A stretch of DNA of 64,000 nt from a virus. Below, one piece after another: positions 32,367-39,305 of the stretch (positions are counted from its first letter, which is position 1; every line of letters starts with the position of its first letter). Where the stretch lies: positions 49,898-113,897 of the IMG/VR virus record IMGVR_UViG_3300033149_003115. One strand, given 5' to 3'. The translations under genes and the position numbers were made by a program. The notes under the pieces are model-generated. The model was not told the origin of the DNA, made no database searches, and saw only the letters and a program-made list of their open reading frames with translations.

Positions 32367-32689
32367 CTAAGGAGAGGACTATACAGGATTTTTGTGTGAA
32401 GTGTGGTAGCTGCTGTAGGAGGTTTGTGTTTAGAACTATCATGGGAGAGAAGGACTATGAGTTCTACAGACATGTGTATAACAATGGCTTTAGAGCCCAA
32501 CAGGTTGAGGTGTATTTTCCATCCAGGAACATGATGGATATTGTTATAAAAATACCTTGTAGGTTCCTTGATCCTGTCACCAACAAATGTATGAGCTATG
32601 AGAGCAGACCTGATCTGTGTAGGAGCTATTATTGTAAAAGAGTCAGAGAAGAGTATCAAAGATACAAGGATGGTATGAGGGATGAATAG
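32363..32689 (+). CDS. YkgJ-family cysteine-cluster protein
   Basis: A 108-residue protein with CVKCGSCCRRF at the N-terminus, PCRFLDPVTNKCMSY in the middle and SRPDLCRSYYC near the end, the complete Cys pattern of the YkgJ (zinc/iron-chelating, UPF0153) family. Such proteins bind a metal or Fe-S cluster; their role is poorly known. Next to radical SAM enzymes it might help cluster supply, but this is speculation. It is coupled to the flanking genes by overlaps on both sides. Confidence 0.82.
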   Translation: MTKERTIQDFCVKCGSCCRRFVFRTIMGEKDYEFYRHVYNNGFRAQQVEVYFPSRNMMDIVIKIPCRFLDPVTNKCMSYESRPDLCRSYYCKRVREEYQRYKDGMRDE

Positions 32690-33446
32690 TAGGACCAGGA
32701 GCAACCTTAGGAAAGAGAAACACCTCTTGGATGCTATTGACATTGCATTACGTGATCTAAAGATAAGATATGAGCCATTGTACCACAAATACAACTTCAA
32801 GAATGAGTGGGGTAAGGGGGTGCCAGACTATGACCTTGGATGTCTTGGTACATTAGAGGCTAAGAACTGGAACTGTGAGCGTTACTGGGTATCAGCTGAG
32901 AAGGCTCTGGAGCAGATAATACATAGGTTCATTGACTATGACAACCCCAAGATGTACTATAATCAAAAATACCTGGTGATATCCAGACCAAGGTGGATCA
33001 ATCACACAAGGGAGTTCCTCATAGCACATGGTATTAACATCATAGAGCTTGGGTATTTCGTGGATGAGGACAACATTGACAAGGCGTCTAAGGACATAAA
33101 GGACAAGCTGGGTGAGTACATCAAGGCATCTAGTCAGAGATCCCAGTGTGAGATCAGGATCTTTCCAACCTATCCAGTCAAGGACACCCTGACTTACTCC
33201 TTCAATTACTCATCCAGCCTCGACATGCCTGATCACATGAGACATGAAAGCTGTGTTGGTCTCTCTAGACACATACCCTTGTCACATAGACCTCCTTTTT
33301 ACTGGACACCCATATCAAGTGCTAGATATATTAAAGGTTATAATACTGGATATATTATTGGATATATTACATACCCAACCAATGATCCTACCTGTCCTGG
33401 AGATCATTCTCACTTGTTACTGTCTAAGAAAAGTGATAAAGGATGA
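32682..33446 (+). CDS. PD-(D/E)xK-like nuclease, tentative
   Basis: A 254-residue protein. GVPDYDLGCLGTLEAKNW (residues ~46-63) fits the PD...(D/E)xK nuclease core (Asp, then Glu-x-Lys), preceded by a helix and followed by helices with EKALEQIIHRF, as in Holliday-junction resolvases and VRR-Nuc-like folds. The C-terminal third (after residue 160) is Ser/Thr/Tyr/Pro-rich and holds a GY-I repeat (YIKGYNTGYIIGYITY), giving the impression of a separate or decayed tail. Target structure unknown. Confidence 0.6.
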   Translation: MNSRTRSNLRKEKHLLDAIDIALRDLKIRYEPLYHKYNFKNEWGKGVPDYDLGCLGTLEAKNWNCERYWVSAEKALEQIIHRFIDYDNPKMYYNQKYLVISRPRWINHTREFLIAHGINIIELGYFVDEDNIDKASKDIKDKLGEYIKASSQRSQCEIRIFPTYPVKDTLTYSFNYSSSLDMPDHMRHESCVGLSRHIPLSHRPPFYWTPISSARYIKGYNTGYIIGYITYPTNDPTCPGDHSHLLLSKKSDKG

Positions 33447-33559
33447 CCAGTAGAAGCAAGATAAGATGTCCAAGGTGTGGATCCAAGAAGATCAAGAAGC
33501 TGAACTATGTGTACCAATGTAGGGTATGCAAGGAGATCTGGAGCAAGGCTAGTCACTAG
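33443..33559 (+). CDS. Tiny zinc-ribbon protein
   Basis: A 38-residue protein starting in an ATGA overlap with the nuclease gene. CPRCG (9-13) and CRVCK (26-30) with basic residues between make a minimal zinc ribbon. Its stop overlaps the end of the converging minus-strand gene inside the near-palindrome CTAGTCACTAGT, so two late operons meet here without a gap. Confidence 0.55.
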   Translation: MTSRSKIRCPRCGSKKIKKLNYVYQCRVCKEIWSKASH

Positions 33560-34436
33560 TCATCTTGTAGACCAGGTTGTACCTCATCCCTCTAGAGAAC
33601 AGTCTCTCCCTGATAACGCTCACTGGAGTCATCCTACCTGGATCTATCCTCTTTACACCTGATATACTGGTCCTCTTGTTGAACAAGGCTCTGTCCACAT
33701 AAGATAATATGTCATCAAGCTCATCTGGGAACCTGGAGAAGCAGACAATGGTGAGGTCTAGATAATACTCCCCTATTCTCTTGTCTATCCATCTCTGGTT
33801 GAACCCTCTCCCCAAGATATCTATGGCTAGTCTTGGGAATGAGTGGAGAGACAGATCATCCCTGGGATAATCAACATATATCCAGCCTGGAGTGGATACA
33901 TCAAAGTAGAGATCAACATCTAAGCTACCCCAGGGTCCTCCAGAATCCCTGTACAATGCCGTTCCCATCCAGTAGTCACTATCCACCGTGTTCTTACCTA
34001 TGGTGTAATAGTCAGTAGCAGACACTGAGCTCTTAGGCTCAACGACTATCCAGTATGTCTTGTTAGATCCCAGCATGGATGATATTGGAACATTGACAGT
34101 GTAGGGGCTCAGGATAGTGGGAACTGATCCCACAGATATGGAGTGAGATCCCAGGGTGGATCCTGATGGTTGATCATCACTGGATGATTGTAAGGACACC
34201 ACTATTCCCTGGTCTGGAGATCCATATCTCCTCAGCTTAAGAGTAATCGGAACTGTCCCAGAGTAAGGATCAGTCTTTCTGTAGAACTTGGAGTATGGGA
34301 TAAAGGACTGAGCTATGTCTATTGTGGATGTAGCTGATAAGGTGTGCTCTGTGTCTCCACTTAAACACTCAGGGTATAGCCTGAGCCTCAAGGTGTCCTG
34401 TATAGCACTCTTTAGAGCATTTAAGCTGAACACCAA
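33549..34436 (-). CDS. Tail terminator-like protein with inserted beta domain
   Basis: A 295-residue protein, last gene of the minus-strand head/neck operon. The first 25 residues and the last ~120 (SFPRLAIDILG ... YYLDLTIVCFS ... YNLVYKM) fit a phage tail-completion/terminator fold (gpU or TrP-like), which caps the tail tube at the neck. Between them lie ~150 residues (about 28-178) of Ser/Thr/Gly-rich strands (LKLRRYGSPDQGIVVSLQ, TYWIVVEPKS, WGSLDVDLYFDV) typical of a carbohydrate-binding-like beta sandwich. The insert could decorate the neck. Assignment rests on gene order as well as sequence. Confidence 0.6.
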   Translation of the reverse strand: MVFSLNALKSAIQDTLRLRLYPECLSGDTEHTLSATSTIDIAQSFIPYSKFYRKTDPYSGTVPITLKLRRYGSPDQGIVVSLQSSSDDQPSGSTLGSHSISVGSVPTILSPYTVNVPISSMLGSNKTYWIVVEPKSSVSATDYYTIGKNTVDSDYWMGTALYRDSGGPWGSLDVDLYFDVSTPGWIYVDYPRDDLSLHSFPRLAIDILGRGFNQRWIDKRIGEYYLDLTIVCFSRFPDELDDILSYVDRALFNKRTSISGVKRIDPGRMTPVSVIRERLFSRGMRYNLVYKMTSD

Positions 34437-34437
34437 T

Positions 34438-34851
34438 CTAGGATCCCCTCAATATCTCCTTTATCCTGGTATACACGTTATTCACCAGGTTGTCCCTATT
34501 GCTACTCAGTATGCTCTCTAGATCCTCTCTACTAACCCATCCAGCTTTCTTCATAGGTTTGATGTATTTCCAGTAGGGACATCTGAAAGCTCTCCACATG
34601 AACACAGCCTTCCTCCTCTTCACCTCCTCCTCAGGGTACTCCCTGGTAGAAGGAATAATATAAGTAGTCATGGACTGTACATCCGTCTCTACCACATATT
34701 CTTTATCCCCCATCTCATTTATCTGATCAGCTATGGGAGCAGATCCATCATGCATACCAATAACAGCTTTGTCCTTTATTCTGTTATTTAGATCTTTAAA
34801 GAACCTAAGTGCATCTCGTACTCCACTAATTTCTATAGTTATTAAAGTCAT
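34438..34851 (-). CDS. HK97 gp10-like neck/tail completion protein
   Basis: A 137-residue protein with the start IEISGVRDALRFFKDLNNRIKDKA, the helix-rich opening seen in HK97-gp10-like tail-component proteins ('v.gl.el...l..l...i...'), plus a basic C-terminal half. It stands between the head-closure protein and the tail terminator, as in siphoviruses. A longer central segment with YIIPSTREYPEEEVKRRK is peculiar to this virus. Confidence 0.65.
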   Translation of the reverse strand: MTLITIEISGVRDALRFFKDLNNRIKDKAVIGMHDGSAPIADQINEMGDKEYVVETDVQSMTTYIIPSTREYPEEEVKRRKAVFMWRAFRCPYWKYIKPMKKAGWVSREDLESILSSNRDNLVNNVYTRIKEILRGS

Positions 34852-34858
34852 CTCTTGA

Positions 34859-35233
34859 TCACACTCCAGTAGATGTCTTTCTTAGTATAACCTCTTTATA
34901 GGCAACGGTGTTAAGCTCATAATGTTTGATGATCTCCACCACCTCAGTTTCTATCCCATCATTTAATATCACCCTATCATTGACATCGATATCAATGTTG
35001 GACTTAAAACATCCAGAGTAGTCCCCATCCACTCTATACCCTACTATATCCCATATCTCCCTTAATCCTCCAAATGGTATTATCCAGGCTCTGGTGCTTA
35101 TTGTATCATAGTAGGACTCATCCACGACCTGGTTATCATCGTCCAGTGTGAACGTGTGTCTATGGATCTTGACACTCTGACCATAAGTGTCTATCAGCTT
35201 CCCAACATGCCAGTTGGTCTCCATAGCACTCAT
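34859..35233 (-). CDS. Head closure (head-tail connector) protein
   Basis: A 124-residue beta-rich protein: GQSVKIHRHTF, STRAWIIPFGG, IDIDVNDRVIL and TEVVEIIKHYELNTVAYKEVIL form the small barrel of SPP1 gp16/HK97 gp7-like head-closure proteins, which seal the portal after packaging. The place in the operon (after the adaptor, before gp10-like) supports this. Confidence 0.65.
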   Translation of the reverse strand: MSAMETNWHVGKLIDTYGQSVKIHRHTFTLDDDNQVVDESYYDTISTRAWIIPFGGLREIWDIVGYRVDGDYSGCFKSNIDIDVNDRVILNDGIETEVVEIIKHYELNTVAYKEVILRKTSTGV

Positions 35234-35235
35234 GT

Positions 35236-35877
35236 TTACATCCTCCTCCTATGTAAGGTCATGTCAGAGCTGGTCTTCTTGACATGATAGTGGGACTTAA
35301 CCAGTGACATCATCTCGTAGTATTTGTCTAAGTACTCATTATATGGTTTTGTGTAATGTCTAAAGGTGATGGGACCTCTCCTAACACTGTCAGGTAAGAC
35401 AGTGAACTTCTGTACACAGAACAGGAAAGCTGCCAGGTAAGCACATGCTACCTTGATGAGATCCCAGTTCAGATCATCCTCCAGGGTGTAGGAATAGTCA
35501 ATAGTGATCATCTCTACACTCCCAGGAGGAGCTGATGTCAACACTATCTGACCATCTCTACTATACACCGTATCCACACCAACAGAGCTCTTAGTGGAGG
35601 GATCTTCCTTGTCAGTCCAGGTCCAGACAGTGACATCAGCAGATCCCACAGTTCCCCTATCACCACTCACATCAGCTATTGGGTAGTTACTAACAGAGAA
35701 TGTGGTGTTAGATCCATCTATGTCTCCTACTGGTTCCTCATCTTTGACAGAAATAGTGAGATCCTCAATTATCATCTGAGTGGCTATGTCAATAAACTCA
35801 CCTAGCTCACTATCAGACACATCGCTCTCAGTTAACCCTGTCAAGGTCCTTACCTCTGAGACTGTGGCATAAGGCAT
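35236..35877 (-). CDS. Head-tail adaptor (gp6/gp15-like) protein
   Basis: About 213 residues. It begins with MPYATVSEVRTLTGL, the typical start of adaptor proteins (YATVEDVR.LTG), has the ELGEFIDIATQMIIEDL helix, then an extra beta region (residues ~50-115, EEPVGDIDGSNTTFSV) and the final helix KVACAYLAAFLF. A GTG at 35907 is an in-frame alternative, but the ATG at 35877 follows GAGAGTGATGAA and fits the family start. The protein binds the portal and extends the channel. The beta insertion resembles phage structural Ig-like or fibre domains. Confidence 0.7.
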   Translation of the reverse strand: MPYATVSEVRTLTGLTESDVSDSELGEFIDIATQMIIEDLTISVKDEEPVGDIDGSNTTFSVSNYPIADVSGDRGTVGSADVTVWTWTDKEDPSTKSSVGVDTVYSRDGQIVLTSAPPGSVEMITIDYSYTLEDDLNWDLIKVACAYLAAFLFCVQKFTVLPDSVRRGPITFRHYTKPYNEYLDKYYEMMSLVKSHYHVKKTSSDMTLHRRRM

Positions 35878-35932
35878 TTCATCACTCTCTAATAATAATA
35901 AAGACACTCCACTCTCTTATTAAATTATAGCA

Positions 35933-35971
35933 TAAAAAAGATAACGTCTATTGGAGAACCCTCCAATAGAC
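35933..35971 (-). terminator. Strong hairpin plus T-run after capsid gene
   Basis: GTCTATTGGAG (35946-35956) and CTCCAATAGAC (35961-35971) pair perfectly over 11 bp with a four-base loop. On the minus strand the stem is followed after six bases by a run of six Ts. It lies between the major capsid protein at 36006 and the downstream neck genes, where partial termination or transcript protection would raise capsid output relative to neck proteins. Confidence 0.65.
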
Positions 35972-36005
35972 AAAGCTCATCTACTTCAAACCAGCACTAC
36001 ACGGC

Positions 36006-37070
36006 TCAAGCAGCTGGATACTCGTAGTCAGAAGACTGAGCATTCACAACTGCACCAACTGCCAGTGAGTCAGCTACTCCGAAGTTACGCTCAGCCCAGA
36101 AGTGGTACCAGACTGAGTCATAGTCAGGCTTGTCCTCTCTAACCCCACTTAGATCTCTCTTACGGACATCGTACCCTAGTCTCTTACTATCAACCACAAA
36201 GGCATTCCCCTGTGGAGCTCTGGAGCTAGTGACAACCTTCATACCAAAGATCTTCCCTATTTCAGCATTCATGAGAGCCTCATTTGAGCCATAAGCTGAC
36301 ACATCCACGAACTTGACATTAGGATCAAAGAGCAGGGAAGCTAGGTCAGCATCATTTATGATCAACACATCAGGCTTTCTATGCTTAGCCACAAGCTTAG
36401 ATCTGACCCTTAATATGTCCTTAGCAGACAGGGATCCAGCAGAGCTAGCACCAACCCACAATGTGGTTGAGCTAAGATAGTCTGAGTAGACTGATGTGAT
36501 AGTAGCTGCCGTCACAGACCCAGTGAGTGTGACCTTACCAGTATCATACTCAACAGAGCTGATAGTGGCACTGGATGGAACATCAGTTATCTTGATGACT
36601 GGAGTGTTGGGGAATGTCCCAAGTGACCCAGTGGCTACAGTACATGTCTGAGTAGTCAAGTCAAGCATCACGGTCTGAGCCACATCATCAAGCACCTCAG
36701 CCCATTCCAGACCTGCTTCATAGATGTGATCCTTGATCACATCTCTCATAGCCTGCTCCAGTGCTTCATTTGTGAACTCTAACCTGATCCCAGACTTGGT
36801 GACAGTCACAGTCACAGCATCATACGTGAAGCTAGAAGAAGCAATAGTGGCTCCAGGTGATGCTCCCCATGTGACAGATATCCCAGTGCCTTTCTTAGGA
36901 AACTGGATCTGTCTTGGAGTGTTAGGTCTTTTAAGATCCTCATTAGGCTTAAAGAGCTGAGCAAAGACCACTTCTCCCCTAGCAACCTCTTCTATGGTGT
37001 CAGCTATAGCCTTACCAGTGATAGCTGCTACATCAGCAGTTCCAAGTGCTAGTTCCTCTATAGATTTCAT
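36006..37070 (-). CDS. Major capsid protein, HK97 fold (copy 1)
   Basis: A 354-residue HK97-type capsid protein. It starts with ELALGTADVAAITGKAIADTIEEVARGEVVF, has the long spine-like helix region EALEQAMRDVIKDHIYEAGLEWAEVLDDVAQTV, a beta insertion (TPVIKITDVPSSATISS), KPDVLIINDADLASLL (A-domain) and the end YDSVWYHFWAERNFGVAD typical of MCP C-termini. A TATA box on its strand and AGAGGAGGATTAAG before the ATG suggest that this is the main, strongly expressed capsid gene. A second, clearly homologous gene lies at 37706-38782. Confidence 0.92.
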   Translation of the reverse strand: MKSIEELALGTADVAAITGKAIADTIEEVARGEVVFAQLFKPNEDLKRPNTPRQIQFPKKGTGISVTWGASPGATIASSSFTYDAVTVTVTKSGIRLEFTNEALEQAMRDVIKDHIYEAGLEWAEVLDDVAQTVMLDLTTQTCTVATGSLGTFPNTPVIKITDVPSSATISSVEYDTGKVTLTGSVTAATITSVYSDYLSSTTLWVGASSAGSLSAKDILRVRSKLVAKHRKPDVLIINDADLASLLFDPNVKFVDVSAYGSNEALMNAEIGKIFGMKVVTSSRAPQGNAFVVDSKRLGYDVRKRDLSGVREDKPDYDSVWYHFWAERNFGVADSLAVGAVVNAQSSDYEYPAA

Positions 37071-37114
37071 CTTAATCCTCCTCTAATTGTATGTTAATTA
37101 TTATGTGTGATGAG

Positions 37115-37124
37115 ATATATAAAG
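37115..37124 (-). promoter_or_regulatory. TATA box for major capsid gene
   Basis: On the minus strand the site reads CTTTATATAT, 45-54 bases ahead of the capsid ATG at 37070, leaving room for a transcript start near 37090 and the ribosome binding site AGAGGAGG. This gives the capsid gene its own promoter inside the operon. Confidence 0.7.
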
Positions 37125-37128
37125 AGTG

Positions 37129-37488
37129 TCATATCTCCTTGTACCTAATGACATAGAATATCTTGGAGCCAACTGATACATCTGACCATGTGATCACAAT
37201 ACCCTCATCAACATCTCCATCAATCCTGACCTCTGGCAATGTAAGTCCCTGGAACTTGGAGCAGTATAGCTTTGCTAGGATCTTACCACTATTGCTATAC
37301 TTAGCCTCTACATCCCCAGCACTGCTATCTGAGAATATATACACTCCTCGTGTACTGATCAGCCTACCCTTCCCTGGAGTAAGGACAGTGATGGGAGAAG
37401 ACTCAGTAGATGTATCTATCTCATCAGAAACACTGCTCTCAGAGCTCATTACATCTACCATCGAGGATGGCTTAGGTCTTTCTCCCAT
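37129..37488 (-). CDS. Small structural protein between the two capsid genes
   Basis: A 119-residue protein: the first 40 residues are Ser/Glu-rich and disordered (SSESSVSDEIDTSTESS), the rest is beta-rich (GRLISTRGVYIFSDS, KILAKLYCSKF, GIVITWSD). It could be a capsid decoration or head fibre protein, as often encoded beside the MCP. It has a TATA box but no clear ribosome binding site, so the transcript may be nearly leaderless. Identity not recognised. Confidence 0.55.
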   Translation of the reverse strand: MGERPKPSSMVDVMSSESSVSDEIDTSTESSPITVLTPGKGRLISTRGVYIFSDSSAGDVEAKYSNSGKILAKLYCSKFQGLTLPEVRIDGDVDEGIVITWSDVSVGSKIFYVIRYKEI

Positions 37489-37519
37489 TGCTGATCATCA
37501 ATTAATAACAGGAGCATTA

Positions 37520-37530
37520 TCTATAAACTT
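37520..37530 (-). promoter_or_regulatory. TATA box for small structural gene
   Basis: The minus strand reads AAGTTTATAGA about 32-42 bases before the ATG at 37488. The rest of the 217-bp gap (37560-37705) shows no gene, repeat or clear structure. Confidence 0.5.
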
Positions 37531-37705
37531 TACTAGAAATAAGCAACAGATCTGATCTATTTCTTACAAGGTAATCTCTAGAGCCTGATCCCCAGACTCA
37601 ATATGATAGGAATATTCTGAGATCGTGTAGTTTGTTTCTTATCCTCATCTTGAGGGTACTACCCATTGAAACATCAAGATAGTCTCATCCCAAGCTGGAC
37701 ATCAT

Positions 37706-38782
37706 CTATAGGCTTGCAGCTCCATATTCTCCCTGCTTGGCATTCACTATCACTCCTATGGCATTATCATCAGATACAGCCATCTCCCTCTCAGCCCAGA
37801 AGTGATAGAATACACTATCATAGTCAGGCTTGATCTCCTCATTTCCATCAAGGTCCCTCTTGATCACATCATACCCCAGTCTACTGGAGTCCACTAGTAT
37901 CCCAACTCCCTCAGGGACATTGGCAGAGCTCACTACTTTGAGATCCACTATCTGTCCCAGCTCTCCATTGAGCTTGTCATCCTTACCAGCATATAGCCTC
38001 TCATGTACAAACAAGGTCTGAGTGTCTGGATCGTATAGCAAGGTGGTGACCTCTGATGGATGTACCAGCAACACATCAGGGTGAATAGAGTTACTGATCA
38101 GGGTACTCCTAAGGTTCAAGACATCCCATATCTTGAGGTATTGCTTGGTGTTAGCATCCAGGTAAAACCCATTGCTCCTACATCTATCTGAATATAAGAA
38201 AGTCAGAGTACCAGATGATATAGATGATGTGAGCAACACCTTACCACTATAATAATCAACAGAGCTAACAGTGGCTCCTGATGGCACAGATGATATGCTA
38301 ATAACAGGGGTCAAGGTGGTACTACCCAGAGTACCCCCAGACCATGATGTTATGCTCCCAGTCTTTAGATCCAGGGCTATGGTCTGAGCCCGCTTATCAA
38401 GCTCATCAGCATATTTCTTCCCTACCATGTACACAGCATCTTTCAATAGATCCCTGGCTGTTGACTCTAACACCTCCTTGGGTATTTCTAGTCTAACACC
38501 AAACTTAGCAACATCAACAGTCAGAGCATCATATGAGAATGAGGATGGGGGCAATGTGGTGTTCTCCCCAACATCAGATGACACTACAATATTGTCCTCA
38601 AGCTTGGGGATCTCCAGTCTCCTGCCTGGACTCCTCAAGAAGTCCTTGTTCTCTCTAAAGAGCTGAGTAAAGACTACTTCATTCCTAGCAACATCATCTA
38701 TAGTCTTAGCTATCACCTTTGGAGTAATAGCCTGGACATCAGCTGTCCCCAGTGCCAGCTCCACTATCTCCTTACTATTCAT
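37706..38782 (-). CDS. Capsid protein, HK97 fold (copy 2, paralogue)
   Basis: A 358-residue paralogue of the main capsid protein along its whole length: ELALGTADVQAITPKVIAKTI at the start, the same spine helix and beta insertion (TPVISISSVPSGATVSS), and the end YDSVFYHFWAEREMAVSD. It lies at the front of the operon directly after the scaffold genes. A minor vertex protein (as T4 gp24 is to gp23) or a co-assembling second hexamer protein are the simplest roles. Both copies have an intact full-length frame, so neither is a pseudogene. Confidence 0.9.
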   Translation of the reverse strand: MNSKEIVELALGTADVQAITPKVIAKTIDDVARNEVVFTQLFRENKDFLRSPGRRLEIPKLEDNIVVSSDVGENTTLPPSSFSYDALTVDVAKFGVRLEIPKEVLESTARDLLKDAVYMVGKKYADELDKRAQTIALDLKTGSITSWSGGTLGSTTLTPVISISSVPSGATVSSVDYYSGKVLLTSSISSGTLTFLYSDRCRSNGFYLDANTKQYLKIWDVLNLRSTLISNSIHPDVLLVHPSEVTTLLYDPDTQTLFVHERLYAGKDDKLNGELGQIVDLKVVSSANVPEGVGILVDSSRLGYDVIKRDLDGNEEIKPDYDSVFYHFWAEREMAVSDDNAIGVIVNAKQGEYGAASL

Positions 38783-38788
38783 TTACTC

Positions 38789-39031
38789 TTACCTCCTGGT
38801 GGGTGGGACTCTCCTGAAGTGCTCTATAGCCCAGTCAGCAGCTACCTTGCTCTTCTCATCAGGGCTACTGGCACTAGAGAGACTCTGGGATATCACCCTC
38901 TCCTTTCTAAGCTCTTCCACCTCATGCTTAAGTCCCTTCATACCCTCTTCTAGCTCCTTCACCTTTTTAGCAAGATCATCCATCTTCTGTAGCTTCTCTA
39001 GTAAGCTCAACATTGTACTCACATCACTCAT
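38789..39031 (-). CDS. Small coiled-coil protein with HF-R-PP-RR tail (copy 2)
   Basis: An 80-residue protein: residues 5-45 are a coiled coil (LEKLQKMDDLAKKVKELEEGM), the C-terminus reads AADWAIEHFRRVPPTRR. The same tail pattern (A..AI.HF+R.PP.RR) ends the adjacent protein at 39046. It lies directly before capsid copy 2. A scaffold, capsid-adaptor or protease-tag role is likely by position. Confidence 0.6.
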   Translation of the reverse strand: MSDVSTMLSLLEKLQKMDDLAKKVKELEEGMKGLKHEVEELRKERVISQSLSSASSPDEKSKVAADWAIEHFRRVPPTRR

Positions 39032-39045
39032 GTCATCTCACCTCT

Positions 39046-39303
39046 CTAGATCACCCTTCTCTCAGGTGGTTCCCTCTTAAAGTGTAGTATAGCCATCTCA
39101 GCTGCATTGTCTAGCAGAGGCTCCATCTTCTTCTTCTTCCTCATCTTCTCCTTCTCAAGATGCTCAAGTGCACTCAGGGTATGGAACTTAGGCTTGTCAT
39201 CCTGTGACAAGCTCACATTTTCTCCTCTTAGATCCTGGACATCCTTCTCCAGCTTACTTAGACGACTTAGTATTTCCCTCACCAAGCTTTCCAGGTTAGA
39301 CAC
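39046..39303 (-). CDS. Small coiled-coil protein with HF-R-PP-RR tail (copy 1)
   Basis: An 85-residue protein: N-terminal coiled coil (LVREILSRLSKLEKDVQDL), basic linker (KMRKKKKME), C-terminus AAEMAILHFKREPPERR. It is the partner of the protein at 38789: different coils, shared tail. It starts just after the protease/scaffold gene's stop. Two small scaffold-like proteins beside two capsid proteins suggest one-to-one pairing. Confidence 0.6.
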   Translation of the reverse strand: MSNLESLVREILSRLSKLEKDVQDLRGENVSLSQDDKPKFHTLSALEHLEKEKMRKKKKMEPLLDNAAEMAILHFKREPPERRVI

Positions 39304-39305
39304 TT

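Noticed and set aside
33160-33446. Separate gene in the Ser/Tyr-rich tail of the nuclease-like protein
   Set aside because: No start signal divides it from the upstream part and the other frames are short; kept as a tail of the same protein although it may be decayed.
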